The notes under the pieces are model-generated. The model saw only the letters and a list, made by a program, of their open reading frames with translations, had not been told where the DNA came from and searched no databases. The translations under genes were made by a program, and so were the position numbers. This document shows, one piece after another, positions 47,642-59,515 of a DNA stretch of 64,000 nt. The DNA is from Calliopum simillimum (lineage: Eukaryota > Arthropoda > Insecta > Diptera > Lauxaniidae), in assembly GCA_951812925.1 (NCBI GenBank), contig OX638370.1, positions 35,025,948 through 35,089,947 of the forward strand. The letters run 5' to 3'. Position 1 is the first letter of the stretch. Each line of letters begins with the position of its first letter.

Positions 47642-48660
47642 TTTTGTTGTAGTTTACGTAGGAGAGGCTGCTATACAAAATCAATATCCTTTGTTGACTC
47701 TGCTCGAGACGTTGCTTAGTGTTTTTTATTTGTTATTTTTATATAAAATTTTATTTTTCTTTATCAATTATTTTAGCTATGTTCTTTACTAAAGATTATA
47801 TATGTATGCATATAATTTATCCAATTATTTTTATTTATTTTTTTTTTTTTTAATTTTTATTATTTTTAATGCGTTTGAGACTATTTTGTTTTTGTTGTAG
47901 GAAGCAGTTGTAGTAATAATCTGTGCGATAATTATTAATTTTATTTTTTTAAATTATTTTTAAGAATTTTTTTTTTTAATAATATATTTAACTTATTATT
48001 AGTTCCTTTTTATTTTAAAAAAGAAAATGGCGAAAATTTAATTGCGCGTTTGGAGTTGTTGTTTCTTTGAATTTATGTTAATTTTTGTTGTTTTATTGTG
48101 ACTATATATAGCATTTTATAGCAAAAAAATTTTCCAACACTGGAAGAAAACGGAAGATACTGATTTATTTGTGTTGTTTTGTTTTTGTTTTTTTATGTGT
48201 CGTTTTGTATTTGTTTTTTTTTTTTTTTTTGTATTTTTAGTTTAGCAAAAATGATGATTTTAAGCTTTTAAGAATTTTTTTTTTTGTTTTGTTTTTAGAA
48301 GTAGAAGAATTACTAGCGTAGAGAATTTTTTCTATTTTTTTTTTTCTTTATACAAAAAAAATTATGATTTATTTTTTTGTTAAATGGTCTTAAAAATTTT
48401 TCTCAATGTAGTGAAAAGAAAATGTTGTCTTTATCAACTGCTCATAATTGCCCTTCTTATATTTAAGTGTTTTTCCATTTTGTTTCAAATTTATTTCGAT
48501 CTCGGAAAATGGTATTGTCCAGCAAAATTGTCTACCAACATTCGAGCAGCGACTGTAAATAAAAGAAAGAATGGTTTAGTAAAAAAAAATTAGTTGAATT
48601 TTTTTTTTTTTTTTTTTTTTTTTTGTAAAGTAAAAATATTATTTTAAATTTAGGAAAAAA
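47642..48660 (-). other. Upstream flank of the reductase start codon
   Basis: The first 80 bp above the ATG (to about 47720) have balanced composition and may be 5' UTR. A TATAG at about 47672 could be a splice acceptor for an upstream non-coding exon. Beyond about 47720 the DNA is T-rich with runs up to about 24 (48597-48624). No coding exon seen. Confidence 0.4.
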
Positions 48661-48679
48661 AAAAACAAATAAATAAGCG

Positions 48680-49094
48680 GGCTTTAGGTCAGTTTTTAAA
48701 TTATTTTATTGTTTTCCGATATTTCGAACTCCGTCGGAGTTCATTTTCAAGGACTAAAAGATAAAAAAATACACATTTCATACAACAATTTGCACTGACA
48801 ACAAAATAAATAAAAATTACTTACAAAATTTAAAAAAATTAAAAAACTAAAAAGTAAACATTGACATCCAAAAAACACAACGAACAGAACCACAACAGGC
48901 TTTACATCCCAAAACACATAATTCATAATAGTTTTCCCAGTTAAAAGTTGAAAAGTTCTTGACACTTGCTTCCGGAATGTTTCACTTTTCGGAAGCAGAT
49001 GTGTAAAAATATCAATAAATGTCATATACGGAATATATTTAAGTAGAAGGAAAGCATTCTTCTCTTCTTTCAAATCACACAACTTCACTATCAA
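48680..49094 (-). other. Candidate retroelement 3' end with hammerhead-like hairpin
   Basis: On the - strand CTTGAAAATGA, an 8-bp hairpin GAACTCCG/CGGAGTTC (48742-48726) and CGAAATATCGG are adjacent. This resembles the conserved CTGAxGA-stem-GAAA arrangement found next to the 3' ends of Penelope-like and some LINE elements. The open frame upstream (49094-48747) has no recognised domain. The ribozyme core is not intact. Confidence 0.3.
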
Positions 49095-49177
49095 TTACAT
49101 TATTAATAGGCTGATATTGGGTATCCTCATATGTACATGTGTTCATCTCGCGTAAGCATCCTTACCGCACATACATA

Positions 49178-49859
49178 CCCAAGGGAAAAAATTTCAAACG
49201 CTTCTTAACCTAGCACTTTTAAAGCATTTGTTCCCATAGAAATTTAGAAGCACTTACGCAATGATTCATTGTATCAAATATAAAATTCTGTTTAGAGAGA
49301 CATGTTTGTTTCAATATTTGAGTAGCACTTAAAAAAGAAAGGAAGTTCGATCCCCAGCTCGAGTGATTTTTTTTATCTATTTTATTTTTATTATTTTTTT
49401 TAATTATATATTTTTATTTTCCTTTTTTTTATTTCACTTAACTTTTTCCCTATCTTTAGTTTATTTTGTTTTGTTTAATTGAATTGAAATTCAAATATGA
49501 AATACTGTTTTCTAATACATAAATTGTATACCTCTTCATCGCAAACATAAGTCAGTAGTGTAGAGGTCATAACAAGTTATTAATTGTAAGTAAAAATTAT
49601 AAGTTTCTATCTGTCACACGGACGGCCCTCGGTTCAAATCTTACTGCAGTCAATTCGTTTTTTTTTTTTTTGTTTTTTTTTTTTTTGTTTTTTTTTTTAA
49701 TTGAAAGAACACTAACCGCCGCATTACAAATAAGCTTTTCAAAAGACCTTTTTCCGTAAAGCAACGGTAAGCTTCGGAATAGTTCTATCGGAACGGAAGC
49801 ACTTATTGGTGAAAAAGAATCACTTTAGAAAGCTTTTTGAAGCGCTCCTTTCCCCTTGA
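49178..49859 (+). mobile_element. Inverted-ended element with two tRNA-like modules
   Basis: Ends CCAAGGGAAAA and the inverse of CTCAAGGGGAAA are flanked by TACATAC on both sides. AGCACTTA or GAAGCACTTA words recur near both ends (49250, 49797). Inside, on the + strand, are a B-box AGTTCGATCCC (49344-49354) followed by T8, and a second module with A-box TAGTGTAGAGG (49556-49566) and B-box GGTTCAAATCT (49631-49641) followed by long T-runs. No ORF. Confidence 0.55.
49556..49672 (+). ncRNA. tRNA-like Pol III promoter module
   Basis: The A-box fits the consensus at every position and the B-box at 10 of 11. Spacing is 75 bp, longer than in an ordinary tRNA. A T12 run at 49661 would stop Pol III. 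SINE-like; no cloverleaf is evident. Confidence 0.45.
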
Positions 49860-49869
49860 GTACATACAT

Positions 49870-50790
49870 TTGTATGTATTGTACATATTTTCATCCAACC
49901 ATGACAGTTTATCTTAATGTATGTTTTGTACAATGTTTATTTTTGGTTAAAAAATCAATTCCTGTACTATAGCGTCTCTGCACAGTGAGAAATATTTTTG
50001 TACATTTGACTAAGTGTTCTTTTTGCAATAATCAATGATTTTCGACAATTGCTCTTAGCTCATATTCGCATTTTGGACGTTTAATTCTGACGGGTTTTTC
50101 AAAAATCTTCCATACGTTCGAGTGCAATATACTCTTGTATTTGAAAACGATTTATTTTGGCACAAATCTATCTATTAGCAAAATAAATATCAAAAAAATT
50201 GGTACACCTATAAGGTTTTTATTTAAACCGTCGTTAGTCCCACTTCGAGTACCTTTAAAATCTAGTTTTGGCATTAACATAAATAACACGACCCCGCCAT
50301 GGCATTCCATAAAGAAAACATATTTGTAACACACCTCTCCATCTTTCTTTTTCACTATAACATTATTTCGATGCGCTATACGATAAGTAGGATGATTCAG
50401 TTGTTTTTCAAAAACTTCGACATTCATTTTTTCATTTCCCTGATACTCTCAAATTCAAAAGAGGGTAGTTTTTTTAAAAATTTTTTCATCGACCCGGCTT
50501 TGTGTACATACCGGAAACAAATTATTGGTCTCACACTTTCCCAACGTCATTTGAGCTACGAACCATTATCCTGTCGACACTGAAATCATGAAAAGACGCT
50601 AGCAATGTAAAGTTCATTCGATAAGAATGGTAGCAAGGGAAATTATGGTGAATTCGTAGAGCAACACCTATGAAAGAAGATGCAGAATTATAGAAAATAA
50701 TATATCGATTTAAATAAACTGGAACAAGCTAGGCACCATTTATATTGGCAGAGATTTTTAAAGGTTTTATGCGTTCAGAGGAGAATATAG
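49870..50790. other. Intergenic DNA, no gene called
   Basis: A - strand frame at 50152-50427 begins MNVEVFEKQLNHPTYRIAHR and has a protein-like composition in its first half, but no family was recognised. It may be a transposon fragment. Confidence 0.35.
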
Positions 50791-50794
50791 AGAA

Positions 50795-51350
50795 TTAGTG
50801 ATGAGCAAAATTAGTTTGGTCTTGGCAATTTTGCAAGACCAAGACAGCTCTGGTCTTGGTCACAATGATCATCAAAACCAAGAATGCTATGCTATCTTGT
50901 TCATTTATAGTTAATAGGAATGCCGTGCTCCTTACGAACATGAAAACATTTTCACAATATGAAATTTTGCATCTTTAAGACCCAACTGCACAGTTATTTT
51001 TGTTTAATTTTAAAACCAAAAAGTATTTTTATACTTAGATCAATGCCAAAAAAAGTATTAACTTTATACTATTTTAGAATAAATTTCATTTTTTGGAATA
51101 AATTTCGTACTTTTTGGAAAAAAATCGAAATTTAACACCAAAAAAGTTTAAAATCAATACTAAATGAAATCAAAAGTAAGAAAAGTAAACTATCATTTTT
51201 TAGTGTTTGGTTTGAAAAAATAACGTTAGGAAATTTTGAATATATAATACTCTTTAGAAAATTTTTCAAGACCAAGATCTAAACTGAGGCAAAGACTTAA
51301 TGCACAAGACTCAATATCAAAACCAAGAATCTATATATTAATATGCAAGA
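50795..51350. mobile_element. CCAAGA-rich element, second copy
   Basis: Starts TTAGTGATGAGCAAA, the same terminus as the intact copy at 61808-62278. It then runs through GGTCTTGGCAATTTTGC, AAGACCAAGACAG, TTTATAGTTAATAG, TTTTGCATCTTTAAGACCCA and ACCAAGATCTAAACTGAGGC. The right end is not identifiable. Non-coding. Confidence 0.65.
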
Positions 51351-52400
51351 CAATTATTTGTCCTACCTTTTTCACTATGTTAGAAATGGAGCACGACTTT
51401 GAATTATACACCATTCAAAAGGTATTTGTGTGTAAATGTGCACAAAGCTAAAATTATTTTAATATTTTGCCACTAAGCCAGGTAAAATTAAATGCACATT
51501 TTTCAATATTAACATCGACAAAATACGCGGTCACATAGAGCTGAAAAAAGGATACAGCACAAAGAGAAAGACAAAAAGCTGATTGAACCTGACTTTATGT
51601 TTTTTTTTTTTTTTTCGTTTCACATTTGTCATTGTACCATAGATGATAAACGAGCTCTTCGTTTTTGTACCAAATAGCAAAAAAATTACTAAAACTCTCC
51701 AAAAAGTAACAAAATTATTTAATACATTTGTGGTAAAATTTATACCATTGGGCGATTCTAGTATGACTAAATGGCCAAAGCCAAGACCATGGCTGATGTA
51801 GTCACTATCATTATAAAGAACAAAAGAAGAAAACCAAAGGTAAGACCCTTACTGAGGTTCATACAACTATGAGACCTACAAAATCAATATGTTTCGATCA
51901 ACGGCAAGAGGAAAAGGTTGTGTAATTTTGGAGAAAAGCTTCTACAGATTTTGCCTAAATTTTTCCACATGCTACAGTTTCTACACTTAGTTTATGAATT
52001 GATTTGAGTTGCTTAAAAGTGTAGCTGATTTTAAGAACTTGCTTTATTTACATTTTGTATAATGGCGTTACTAAGTAGATTTTTAAACTTTTTTTTTTTT
52101 GTAACCCCAATCAGCACTTGGTAGGGACACTTCAAATTTTACATTGCTTAAAAGTTTCAGAAGAGTTGAATTTGCTGCGATAACGTTAATTTGTTGTATA
52201 TAGTTTCACTATTTTTTTAAAAAACAAACTAATTTTTTTATATATTTAATTGTTAACTGATATATCACTGCTAACCTTTTTCACTTTTTCGTTTTTTTTT
52301 TTTTTATTTAATGCACATTTAGATAATACCCTTAAAATCAATTGAAAAAAAACAACACTTAGCGCTTTGAACGATAAATTTCAATTGATAAACAAATCTT
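51351..52400. other. Intergenic DNA, no gene seen
   Basis: Short CCAAGACCATGG-type remnants near 51781. Otherwise AT-rich without supported features. Confidence 0.35.
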
Positions 52401-52960
52401 TTTTATTTTTACACTTTCGTCTCAAAATCGTCAAATCATGCGCAAGTCTCAACTGTTAATCCTCGAGGAAAAGAATAAAAACCGCAGCGAGGACTAAAAT
52501 CCTTTTTGACGTCGTGACGTTAAAACAATTCGTTTATCCGTGAGAAACTTGCGTCTGCCTTTTGCAGAGTGTAGAAATTTCTTTCCACAGTTTACAACCG
52601 CCACAAACCGATGACAAAAACCTAATGAATGAAACCGAGCCCGATGCTTGGCTATTCTATCTTAATTTGACAAATCACACGCGCAGACGAAGCGGAAAAA
52701 AAATGGCAAGACGTGCGCTAGCTACTGTTGCTAGCATCTAGCGTGGGGCTTATATGAAAATTGTAGTTTCAATTCGAACGGAGTGGAGTATGAGAGTTGG
52801 GTGGTCTTGTGCAAAGATTGTACGTACTATGTACTGCGAGTGTTAAGTGTGAATATTTACAATTTTTGTATTATTTACTGTCGATTTGTGTTATTTGTTT
52901 TGTTATTATTTATGAGTTGAGGTATCTCATATCTTCTTCTCGTAAGTATTTATGCAAAAA
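52400..52960. promoter_or_regulatory. Candidate promoter / 5' exon region
   Basis: Base composition is more balanced than the surroundings. TTTTGACGTCGTGACGTTA (52504-52522) holds two TGACGT half-sites. On the - strand ACAGTTGAGACTTGCG near 52455 lies about 25 bp below a TTTTTATT word. On the + strand CTTATATGAAAA (52749) could be a TATA box and TCGTAAGTAT (52939) a splice donor. It could serve a far upstream non-coding exon of the reductase (about 5 kb away) or a + strand gene starting here. Weakly supported. Confidence 0.25.
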
Positions 52961-54215
52961 GTTCTAAAGATGATTTTTACAATTGTCGTCTGTCAATGGT
53001 GATGCTTTAAAGGAATACAAAAGAAATGAATTCCCACATCTTGACATATGGTCAAGTGGAATAAGTGAGAAATGACGTCTTGATTGTTGCAGAAAATGAA
53101 AACAAGAGTGACATCGTAAGGTCGAGAAACGCATATTGATGTTTCTTCTTTTGTTTTTGCAAAAATTCCTTAACCCCTAACTAATGCTCTTAAGTTAAAA
53201 AATAAATAAACATTGACAAAAAATAGAAATATTTTTTTTTTTCAATTTAATAATTTTAAGTAGGAAAATTATGAGTAACCAAATGTGACGTCCATTTGCG
53301 GCACTACTTTGCTAGTCATGTTTTTTAAATGCACAAGTCTTTGTTGTTTTGACATTACTTCCCTTGACCAAAAAGTCATCATCATCATATATTGATTTGT
53401 TTATTTACATAAGAAATTTGAACTCAATTGCCAAAAAAAAAAAGTCTAAATTTAACCAGAGTTCATGTATCAACTAATGAATATATTGTGACGTCAATTG
53501 TCTTTACTATCGTACCTCGTCATTGCTACTTTTTTTGGGAGTAAAAACCCAAATTATCTTGATTTCGAAGAGAACCCCTTTTTTAATAAAATTTTTTATA
53601 AAACATATTTTTCTGACTATTACCGAACAATAGTTCTATAACCATTTTTATTCGTAACGCTTTCTTTCATGTTTTGCGTATTCATTCCCATGTTTGACTT
53701 ATCATTTTCTATCATTCAGCGACTCTGCTTCTTGCCGGCCCCCTATGAGTTCTGGCAAAGCACTGTTTGGTAAATTTCCGGAGTATCTTTTTTGAACCGT
53801 ATGGCCTATTCATTGTTATCATATTTTTATAATGAGTACCAATCATGATCTTCTGTTGAGGACTTTTTTTTAGATGGTATTGCTGCTCCTATCCAAGACA
53901 AGCGTAGAGAAAAAATACCTAAACGAATCAGCATAAGCTTAGAGTCTTTGTAGGAATACTATATACAGAGTCTAACAAGTAGACGACATAAACTCCATAC
54001 ACATCCTTTTAGACCGCTGGGCAGGTCTACTGTAACAGAAGGGTCTGTGTATCAGAGCTCAAACCAGAAGAAAATCAAAGAACTAAGAAGAACTAATAAG
54101 GCTTAGCACAATAAGACTATTATTGAGATTAAAGGGGCTGGACTTAGTAATCTAGCTTAAATGAATATAGTCTAATCTACAGAAATATGGAGAAAAAAGT
54201 AACTAAAAATGAAAA
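52961..54215. other. Intergenic DNA with TGACGTC sites, no gene seen
   Basis: TGACGTC words occur at 53073, 53286 and 53489 (the last is a full TGACGTCA). A GCTTAGCACAATAAGAC word near 54101 resembles the 3' tail of the LINE at 55.4-56.8 kb and may be another short tail. No coding region. Confidence 0.35.
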
Positions 54216-54220
54216 TTATT

Positions 54221-54691
54221 AGGTGTTAGGAAATAACGCCAAATGAAATAGCGCCCAAATTACACAGTCCTGCGTTTTTGAAAAAGTTAAAAAGTATGAA
54301 ATGAGAGCAGGTAATTTTTATAGATTTTAGCTCGGTGAATCCATATATGACCTCCGATTTGCTCCATCACGTCTGAGATCCGAGTTATTCTTGATTTTAA
54401 GTGCAAGAAACGCTATTTTCAGACATATGGCGTACATCCTGAAAGTAGTCTAGTTCACTTTTGATTGCGGTATTGAGTAGCTCTGAGCTTCCTCTTTAAA
54501 GTGTACTTTTAACTTTATCAATTGAATCATCAGTTTCACAGATATCATCGATTAAAGTAAAGTTATCGCTAATCCCCGTAAAGGACTATATTCAATTTGG
54601 ATACCTTCACTTCAATGGATGATATCTAGGAAACTAATGATCCAATTGGAAAAGTTGGGCGATATTTCATTGGGCGTTATTCCCTAACGCT
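54221..54691. mobile_element. AACGCCC-family element, simple form
   Basis: Ends AGGTGTTAGGAAATAACGCC and the inverse of AGCGTTAGGGAATAACGCCC match the ends of the 41.4 kb element. Here the interior is ordinary unique-looking sequence, with only AATAGCGCCCAAA near the left end repeated. A clean target duplication was not seen. Confidence 0.7.
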
Positions 54692-55398
54692 TGATTATCA
54701 GAGGCTTTCTCGACAGCACTCAAGAATTTCAGGCAATTAAAAATATCAAGATTATTGTCTCAACAAGAGAGAAACAAGAAATGTCTCTAAGGAAAACGAA
54801 AGGGAAACATTTTCGTTTATCCAAAGAAACCAACCAAGTTTTTTTTTACAAATTGAACTCAAAAGTCCATACAAATCAGGGGCGCACTTATTGGGGGTCC
54901 TTAGGAGGCTATATTCCCTACCAAAATGTTATAATTACCTTACAAAATGACGTATGAGTAATATTTATTTTGTGTTTATGTACAATATAGCTTGTTGGAC
55001 CCCTTCCGAAATAAAATCCAGTCTATCTGCCACGAGGATTTTTTAAGAAATTGAAGAGGTGTTGCCAACTGGCTAAAACCGTTTTTTCATTTTTTTGAAT
55101 ACAGTAACTTTAGAGCTAAAAACGAGCAAAAACAAGTTTAGGGTTGCCACCCGCAATTATGAAAAATTTTCTTTCAGCTAAAATCACTCTGCATGCAAGA
55201 GATATTTATCAATACAAAAACTTTTAAAAAAAAATTAGGGTTGCCACCTATTTTTTTTTTAATATTTTGTTTAGAGTTAAAAAAAAATCAAACAAATTTG
55301 CTAAGTTGCCAAACAAGAGTTGATTATTACCCATTCATTTGGAATATTTTCTTTCTTGTTCAATTTACTTAGCAAGTGATATTTTAAGGGTTGCAAAG
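54692..55398. other. Intergenic DNA with GGGTTGCCACC words
   Basis: AGGGTTGCCACC occurs at 55140 and 55225, and related words at 55056 and 55387. The open frame at 54691-54957 (+) is partly in the element end and has no known motif. No gene called. Confidence 0.4.
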
Positions 55399-56703
55399 CA
55401 CAATCCGGAAGACAAGAGCAGCACTGTATACCAGTAGAAGCCTCCTAGGTATAAACTGGGGACTCAGTCCTAATCTTAGCCTCTGGATGTATACTTACAC
55501 CGTCAGGCCCATTATTGCCTATGGAGCAAGTGCAACAAAAATCGGCACAAGTCAGACTATGTAAGCTAAAAAGAATGGCTTGTGTTTCAGTTAAAGGAGC
55601 GATGAAAAACACACCAACTGCTGCCTTGGAGATAACGCTTGATCTACCAACCTTACATCTGGAGATAAGGAAGGAAGCGCTAGGGTACGTAACTAAACTT
55701 ATGTTACTATACAAAGGAAGGACAAGAACTATCAAACAGTCCGCCCTAAGGAAGGAGCTGAACACCAACAAAAGCCTTACCTTCACTATCAGTGATTACT
55801 GCTTGCCCAAATACAACTTTCTGCACAACTTCCAAGTAACATTCCCTAGTAGGAACGCCTAGGAAAAGGAGCGACCTAAGTTCGTTGGTGATTGCCACCT
55901 CTGGTACACACGGGTGAGGGAGTTGGAGCTGGCGTGCATGGGGTTAGGCCGCATAAAACCATATATTCATGCATGGGTCCAGAATACTTTGTGTTTCAGG
56001 CGGAAGATCATGCAATCGAGCTTTGCCTGAGAGAATATGATAGAAGGTTTCCTAAAGGAATAAACATATATATTCTATCAGACAGCAAAGCGGCACTATT
56101 AGCCTTAAACTCTTTCAGAATAACATCGTTGTTAGTCAGGAAATGCCTTTAACTGCTCATCAGACTTGCCTCCCGAAATAAGGTTCACCTAATTGGGTAC
56201 CTGCATACAGTGGAATTGAAGGTAATGAAACGGCAGATAAGCTTGTAAGGAAAAGGTCATCTACACAGTTTGTAGGTCCTTCTCCTTTCTGCTGCCTGCC
56301 TTGGAGTTTTATTAAACTAAACCTAAACAATTGGCAGGACAAGAAAGTACAAGAAGGCTGGGATAACACCTTAGGCCACAGACAATCTAAAGCATTCATG
56401 CCAAGTGTTTCCAATCAAAGGACTAAACAATTACTTATGCTGAACAGGAAAGGCATACGGACTGTTACAAGATTTTTCACGCGACATTGCCCAGTAAGGA
56501 AGCACCTCATAGGTTTAGTAAAGGATGAATTCTGTAGATTCTGTAATGAAGATGAGGAGACTGCAGAACATATTCTATGTCACTATGACAGCTTAGCAAG
56601 ACATAGACTTCGTTACTTTTATATCGCGCACGCCCGTACTTCTGAGGTGGGCGCCTTACCCCCAAAGGACATAGTGGCATTTATTAATGCCATGTGCCTA
56701 TGA
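55399..56703 (+). pseudogene. LINE ORF2 C-terminus with RNase H and zinc-knuckle
   Basis: Several frameshifts. Order: reverse transcriptase thumb (TRAALYTSRSLLGINWGLSP, MYTYTVRPIIAYGASA), then KLKRMACVSVKGAMKNTPTA and ALEITLDLPTLHLE. RNase H follows, with INIYILSDSKAALLAL (about 56060-56110) and YSGIEGNETADKLV (about 56205-56250). The last 101 codons (56398-56703) hold CRFC-x9-H-x3-C, the terminal zinc-binding motif of I/R1/LOA-type elements. RNase H presence points to the I group. Inactive. Confidence 0.85.
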
Positions 56704-56787
56704 ACTGACCTTTAATCAAGTTTTATCAGGGTTAGCACAATAGGTCTTATAGGCTGCGGTGACAATTGGCGACACTTTTCTAATTCT
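55399..56787 (+). mobile_element. 5'-truncated non-LTR retrotransposon between 12-bp target duplications
   Basis: AGGGTTGCAAAG lies at 55387-55398 and again at 56788-56799, a 12-bp target duplication. The insertion contains the C-terminal third of an ORF2 (55399-56703) and about 85 bp of 3' UTR with GGTTAGCACAATAGG. No poly-A tail is present. Confidence 0.85.
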
Positions 56788-56799
56788 AGGGTTGCAAAG

Positions 56800-58089
56800 A
56801 AGTTTCACTTTAAAAATACGAAATTAATGAACGCATTTGTAATCGATTTTTTTCGTTTAAAATGCATCTTTTTTTTTTGTGCATGGTCCAATCTAAAAGT
56901 TTGTAGATTAAAAATGAAACTGAAGTCAGACGGGCATTATCGGTTTTTATAGAGTAAGTCTCTTCACATAGAACGTATGTACGAGTATTAAATGAATGGG
57001 TAGAGTTGGAAATTTTGTTTGTGAATGAAATAAAATGGCATATTCTCTTCTATTTTTTATCTCCCTTCGAAGCATTGGGCCTCAACAAAACTTCATCAGA
57101 CAAGAGGACTCTCTTTAAAATTTCCTCAATTTGCATACTTCTTGTTTCAATTAACATTACTCTGACAGATCAAAGTTACCATCACGTGTCGTCAATGTCA
57201 AAAAGGTCGATAACTCGTACACACACCAAATGTATCCAAGAGACGCAACGTGATTTCACACCAATAATTGCAAAATTTATTAAACATAGAAAATTAACGC
57301 CCCATTCATTGCTTATTGATAAAATACTCTCGTACTTAGTTGAGGCTTTTTATTAAGAAAAATCACACACTTTAAAATGTTCACTAAATATTTACACAAA
57401 AAAGTTTTATGTCAACAAAATTTCGTACTAGACGCTCATAAAAAAACAAAAACGTAATATCTGAATAAACATAGAATATAGAAATATAGACAGGATGCGC
57501 ATTGCGCCATTGACGTACTCGCGTATTTTGGCTCAGAGTATATTACATAGTGCGATAGTGCACGTAATGTCACCATTGAAGGGCAACTAAAATATAACAT
57601 CACCATTATAAATATTGACTCTGTTGGACACTTTAAACTAGAGTTTTAAACTTTGAACGTGTACAAATCTCGTAAAAATCGCAAAATGATTATAAATCGT
57701 GTTAATTACACTGCTGCACGTACATTAACATTATATTGTGTTGCCGGAAGTCTAAAGTAAATGTGAACTATAAAGGATACCATGAAAGCTAAGGAAACAA
57801 ATGGATAATAACGATCAATCAGTTGATAAAAGAAAATGTTCAAAAGACAACCTTACGATATCACTCGTGAATTTTCAGGCAAGAAATCCTAATGACAATC
57901 CAAAGACAAGAAACGAAACCTTCTGCCGTCCACTAAAATCTAACTAAACAGCATTTTTCGTTTCAATCCAATCTTCTACAGATTGATGGTTGCTTAAACA
58001 AGACTTCCCATTAGACCGTATCACCTTACAGGCAAAAAAAAAAGTCCACCATACACCATTGAATCCGAAGCATTTTTTGCAGCGAATAA
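56800..58089. other. Intergenic DNA, no gene seen
   Basis: The open frame at 57006-57356 (+) has no recognised motif. AT-rich without clear element ends. Confidence 0.35.
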
Positions 58090-59515
58090 ACATTTTTCAT
58101 CATATCTTTGGGACTTACAGCCTGATCTTAAAGTATGATATATAAAAATTTGTGTCTCAAAAGGACCTCTTTTTTGCTTCAAAATTTTTTGACATCAAGT
58201 GCCCCATGCTAGTACTGACCTACCAGATCTCGGTTCCTACCACCCTAATATGCAGCCCTAATGTCAGAAAATTGAAGCTCGATAAAAATCATTAAACTTT
58301 TCCTAACAAAATATTTCGATTATATTGTTAAAATTATTTTAAAAAATATTTTGAACTCTTTTTTGCCGAACGTAAGGTCTTACCAGAAAAAAAAAATCCT
58401 CCGGAGGGATCACACATTAATATTTTTTATCATATCTTCAGGGCTTACAGAAGTCTGCTGTGTTTAACGTAAGCACTTGTCATGATGGCTTAGTCCCACA
58501 GTGTTCTTCAGACACGGTCCATGTATGACGGACGGCGCAACCTTCCATCATGCGATCAGACACAATTCTTTCCAATGGTAGGGAAATGAGGACTATCTAT
58601 ACCTCTGCCATTCTTTGGGTCATGACACCCGGTTGAGAATGCAACACCACACCGAGCTTTCAAACTCTTCCTACGATTTAGGTCGAAACCACAGCCACCA
58701 CGAAACTCCCCGAAAGGCCATCAATAGTCAGTTGAAATATCCAACGAACCGGATACTCCAAAAGGCTACTGACTTGCGTGGTACCAGAATAATCTCTGGT
58801 CAGATTTAGTAGCAATACGCTACTGTTAGTATAACTCTGATCCACCTGGGACTAATCACTTATTTCGATTTATCATGAATTGTGGGAACACGTTTCTTGG
58901 TACATCTTTCCCTTCAAGAAAGCTCAAGACTTTCTTGAGAGAAGTAAGCCTAAGTAGCAATCAATCTTCTATACCATACGTCTTCAGATCCATCGATTAA
59001 ACAACTTCCACCAGCGTTTCTGACAGCGGGAGATCCGGATTGCCTGATCACTCACCTTCCTCCAAAAAACTGGGTGATGGTAGGTCGGGACCGGCCCACC
59101 ATCACCCCATGCTTCACCATCTTCCGACAACTTGGGTGGGGAGGACCTAGATCATCCATCACCCCACAACACGAGGTTAGAAAGGCTGGACCAGAACAAT
59201 CCATTGCCTCCCTTCCGAGTTGTGGAAAAGACAATCTTCTCCACAACCCTACCAACTATGAAAAACTCACACTATCTTCTGACGAGTTTCTCTTCAGGGT
59301 TTACAGTCCGATATTAAAGTTTGATATATCAATATTTATGTCTTGAGAAGACCTCTGTTTTCCTCCAGAAGTAATTCACATCAAGTGCGCCGTTCTAGTA
59401 CTGACCCACCAGAACTCATTTCCTATCACTTTAATGTATTACTGTACACTACACCCTAAAGTCAGAAAATAGAAGCTCGCAAAAAACCATTAAGCTCTTC
59501 CTATGGAAGTGTCAC
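58090..59515. repeat. Diverged direct repeats about 1.2 kb apart
   Basis: 58090-58320 and 59290-59515 share, in order, (A/T)CTTACAG or TTTACAG, TTAAAGT(A/T)TGATATAT, ATGTC or GTGTC, ACATCAAGTGC, CTAGTACTGACC, CACCAGAAC or TACCAGATC, and GTCAGAAAAT-GAAGCTCG. A third partial copy of the left part is at 58427-58460. Between them lies GC-richer sequence with GATGGT- and CCCACC-rich inverted words near 59075-59160. Possibly the ends of a retroelement; no coding motif was recognised. Confidence 0.5.

Noticed and set aside
48747..49094. 115-codon - strand frame as a membrane protein gene
   Set aside because: Hydrophobic content follows from T-rich DNA; no homologue recognised and no gene-like context.
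57006..57356. 116-codon + strand frame as a host exon
   Set aside because: No recognised family, no matching splice partners or codon-like constraint visible; left uncalled.
58615..59346. Open frames in the GC-richer 58.6-59.3 kb segment as a gene
   Set aside because: Both strands and several frames are open at once, no domain is recognised, and the segment lies between diverged direct repeats.
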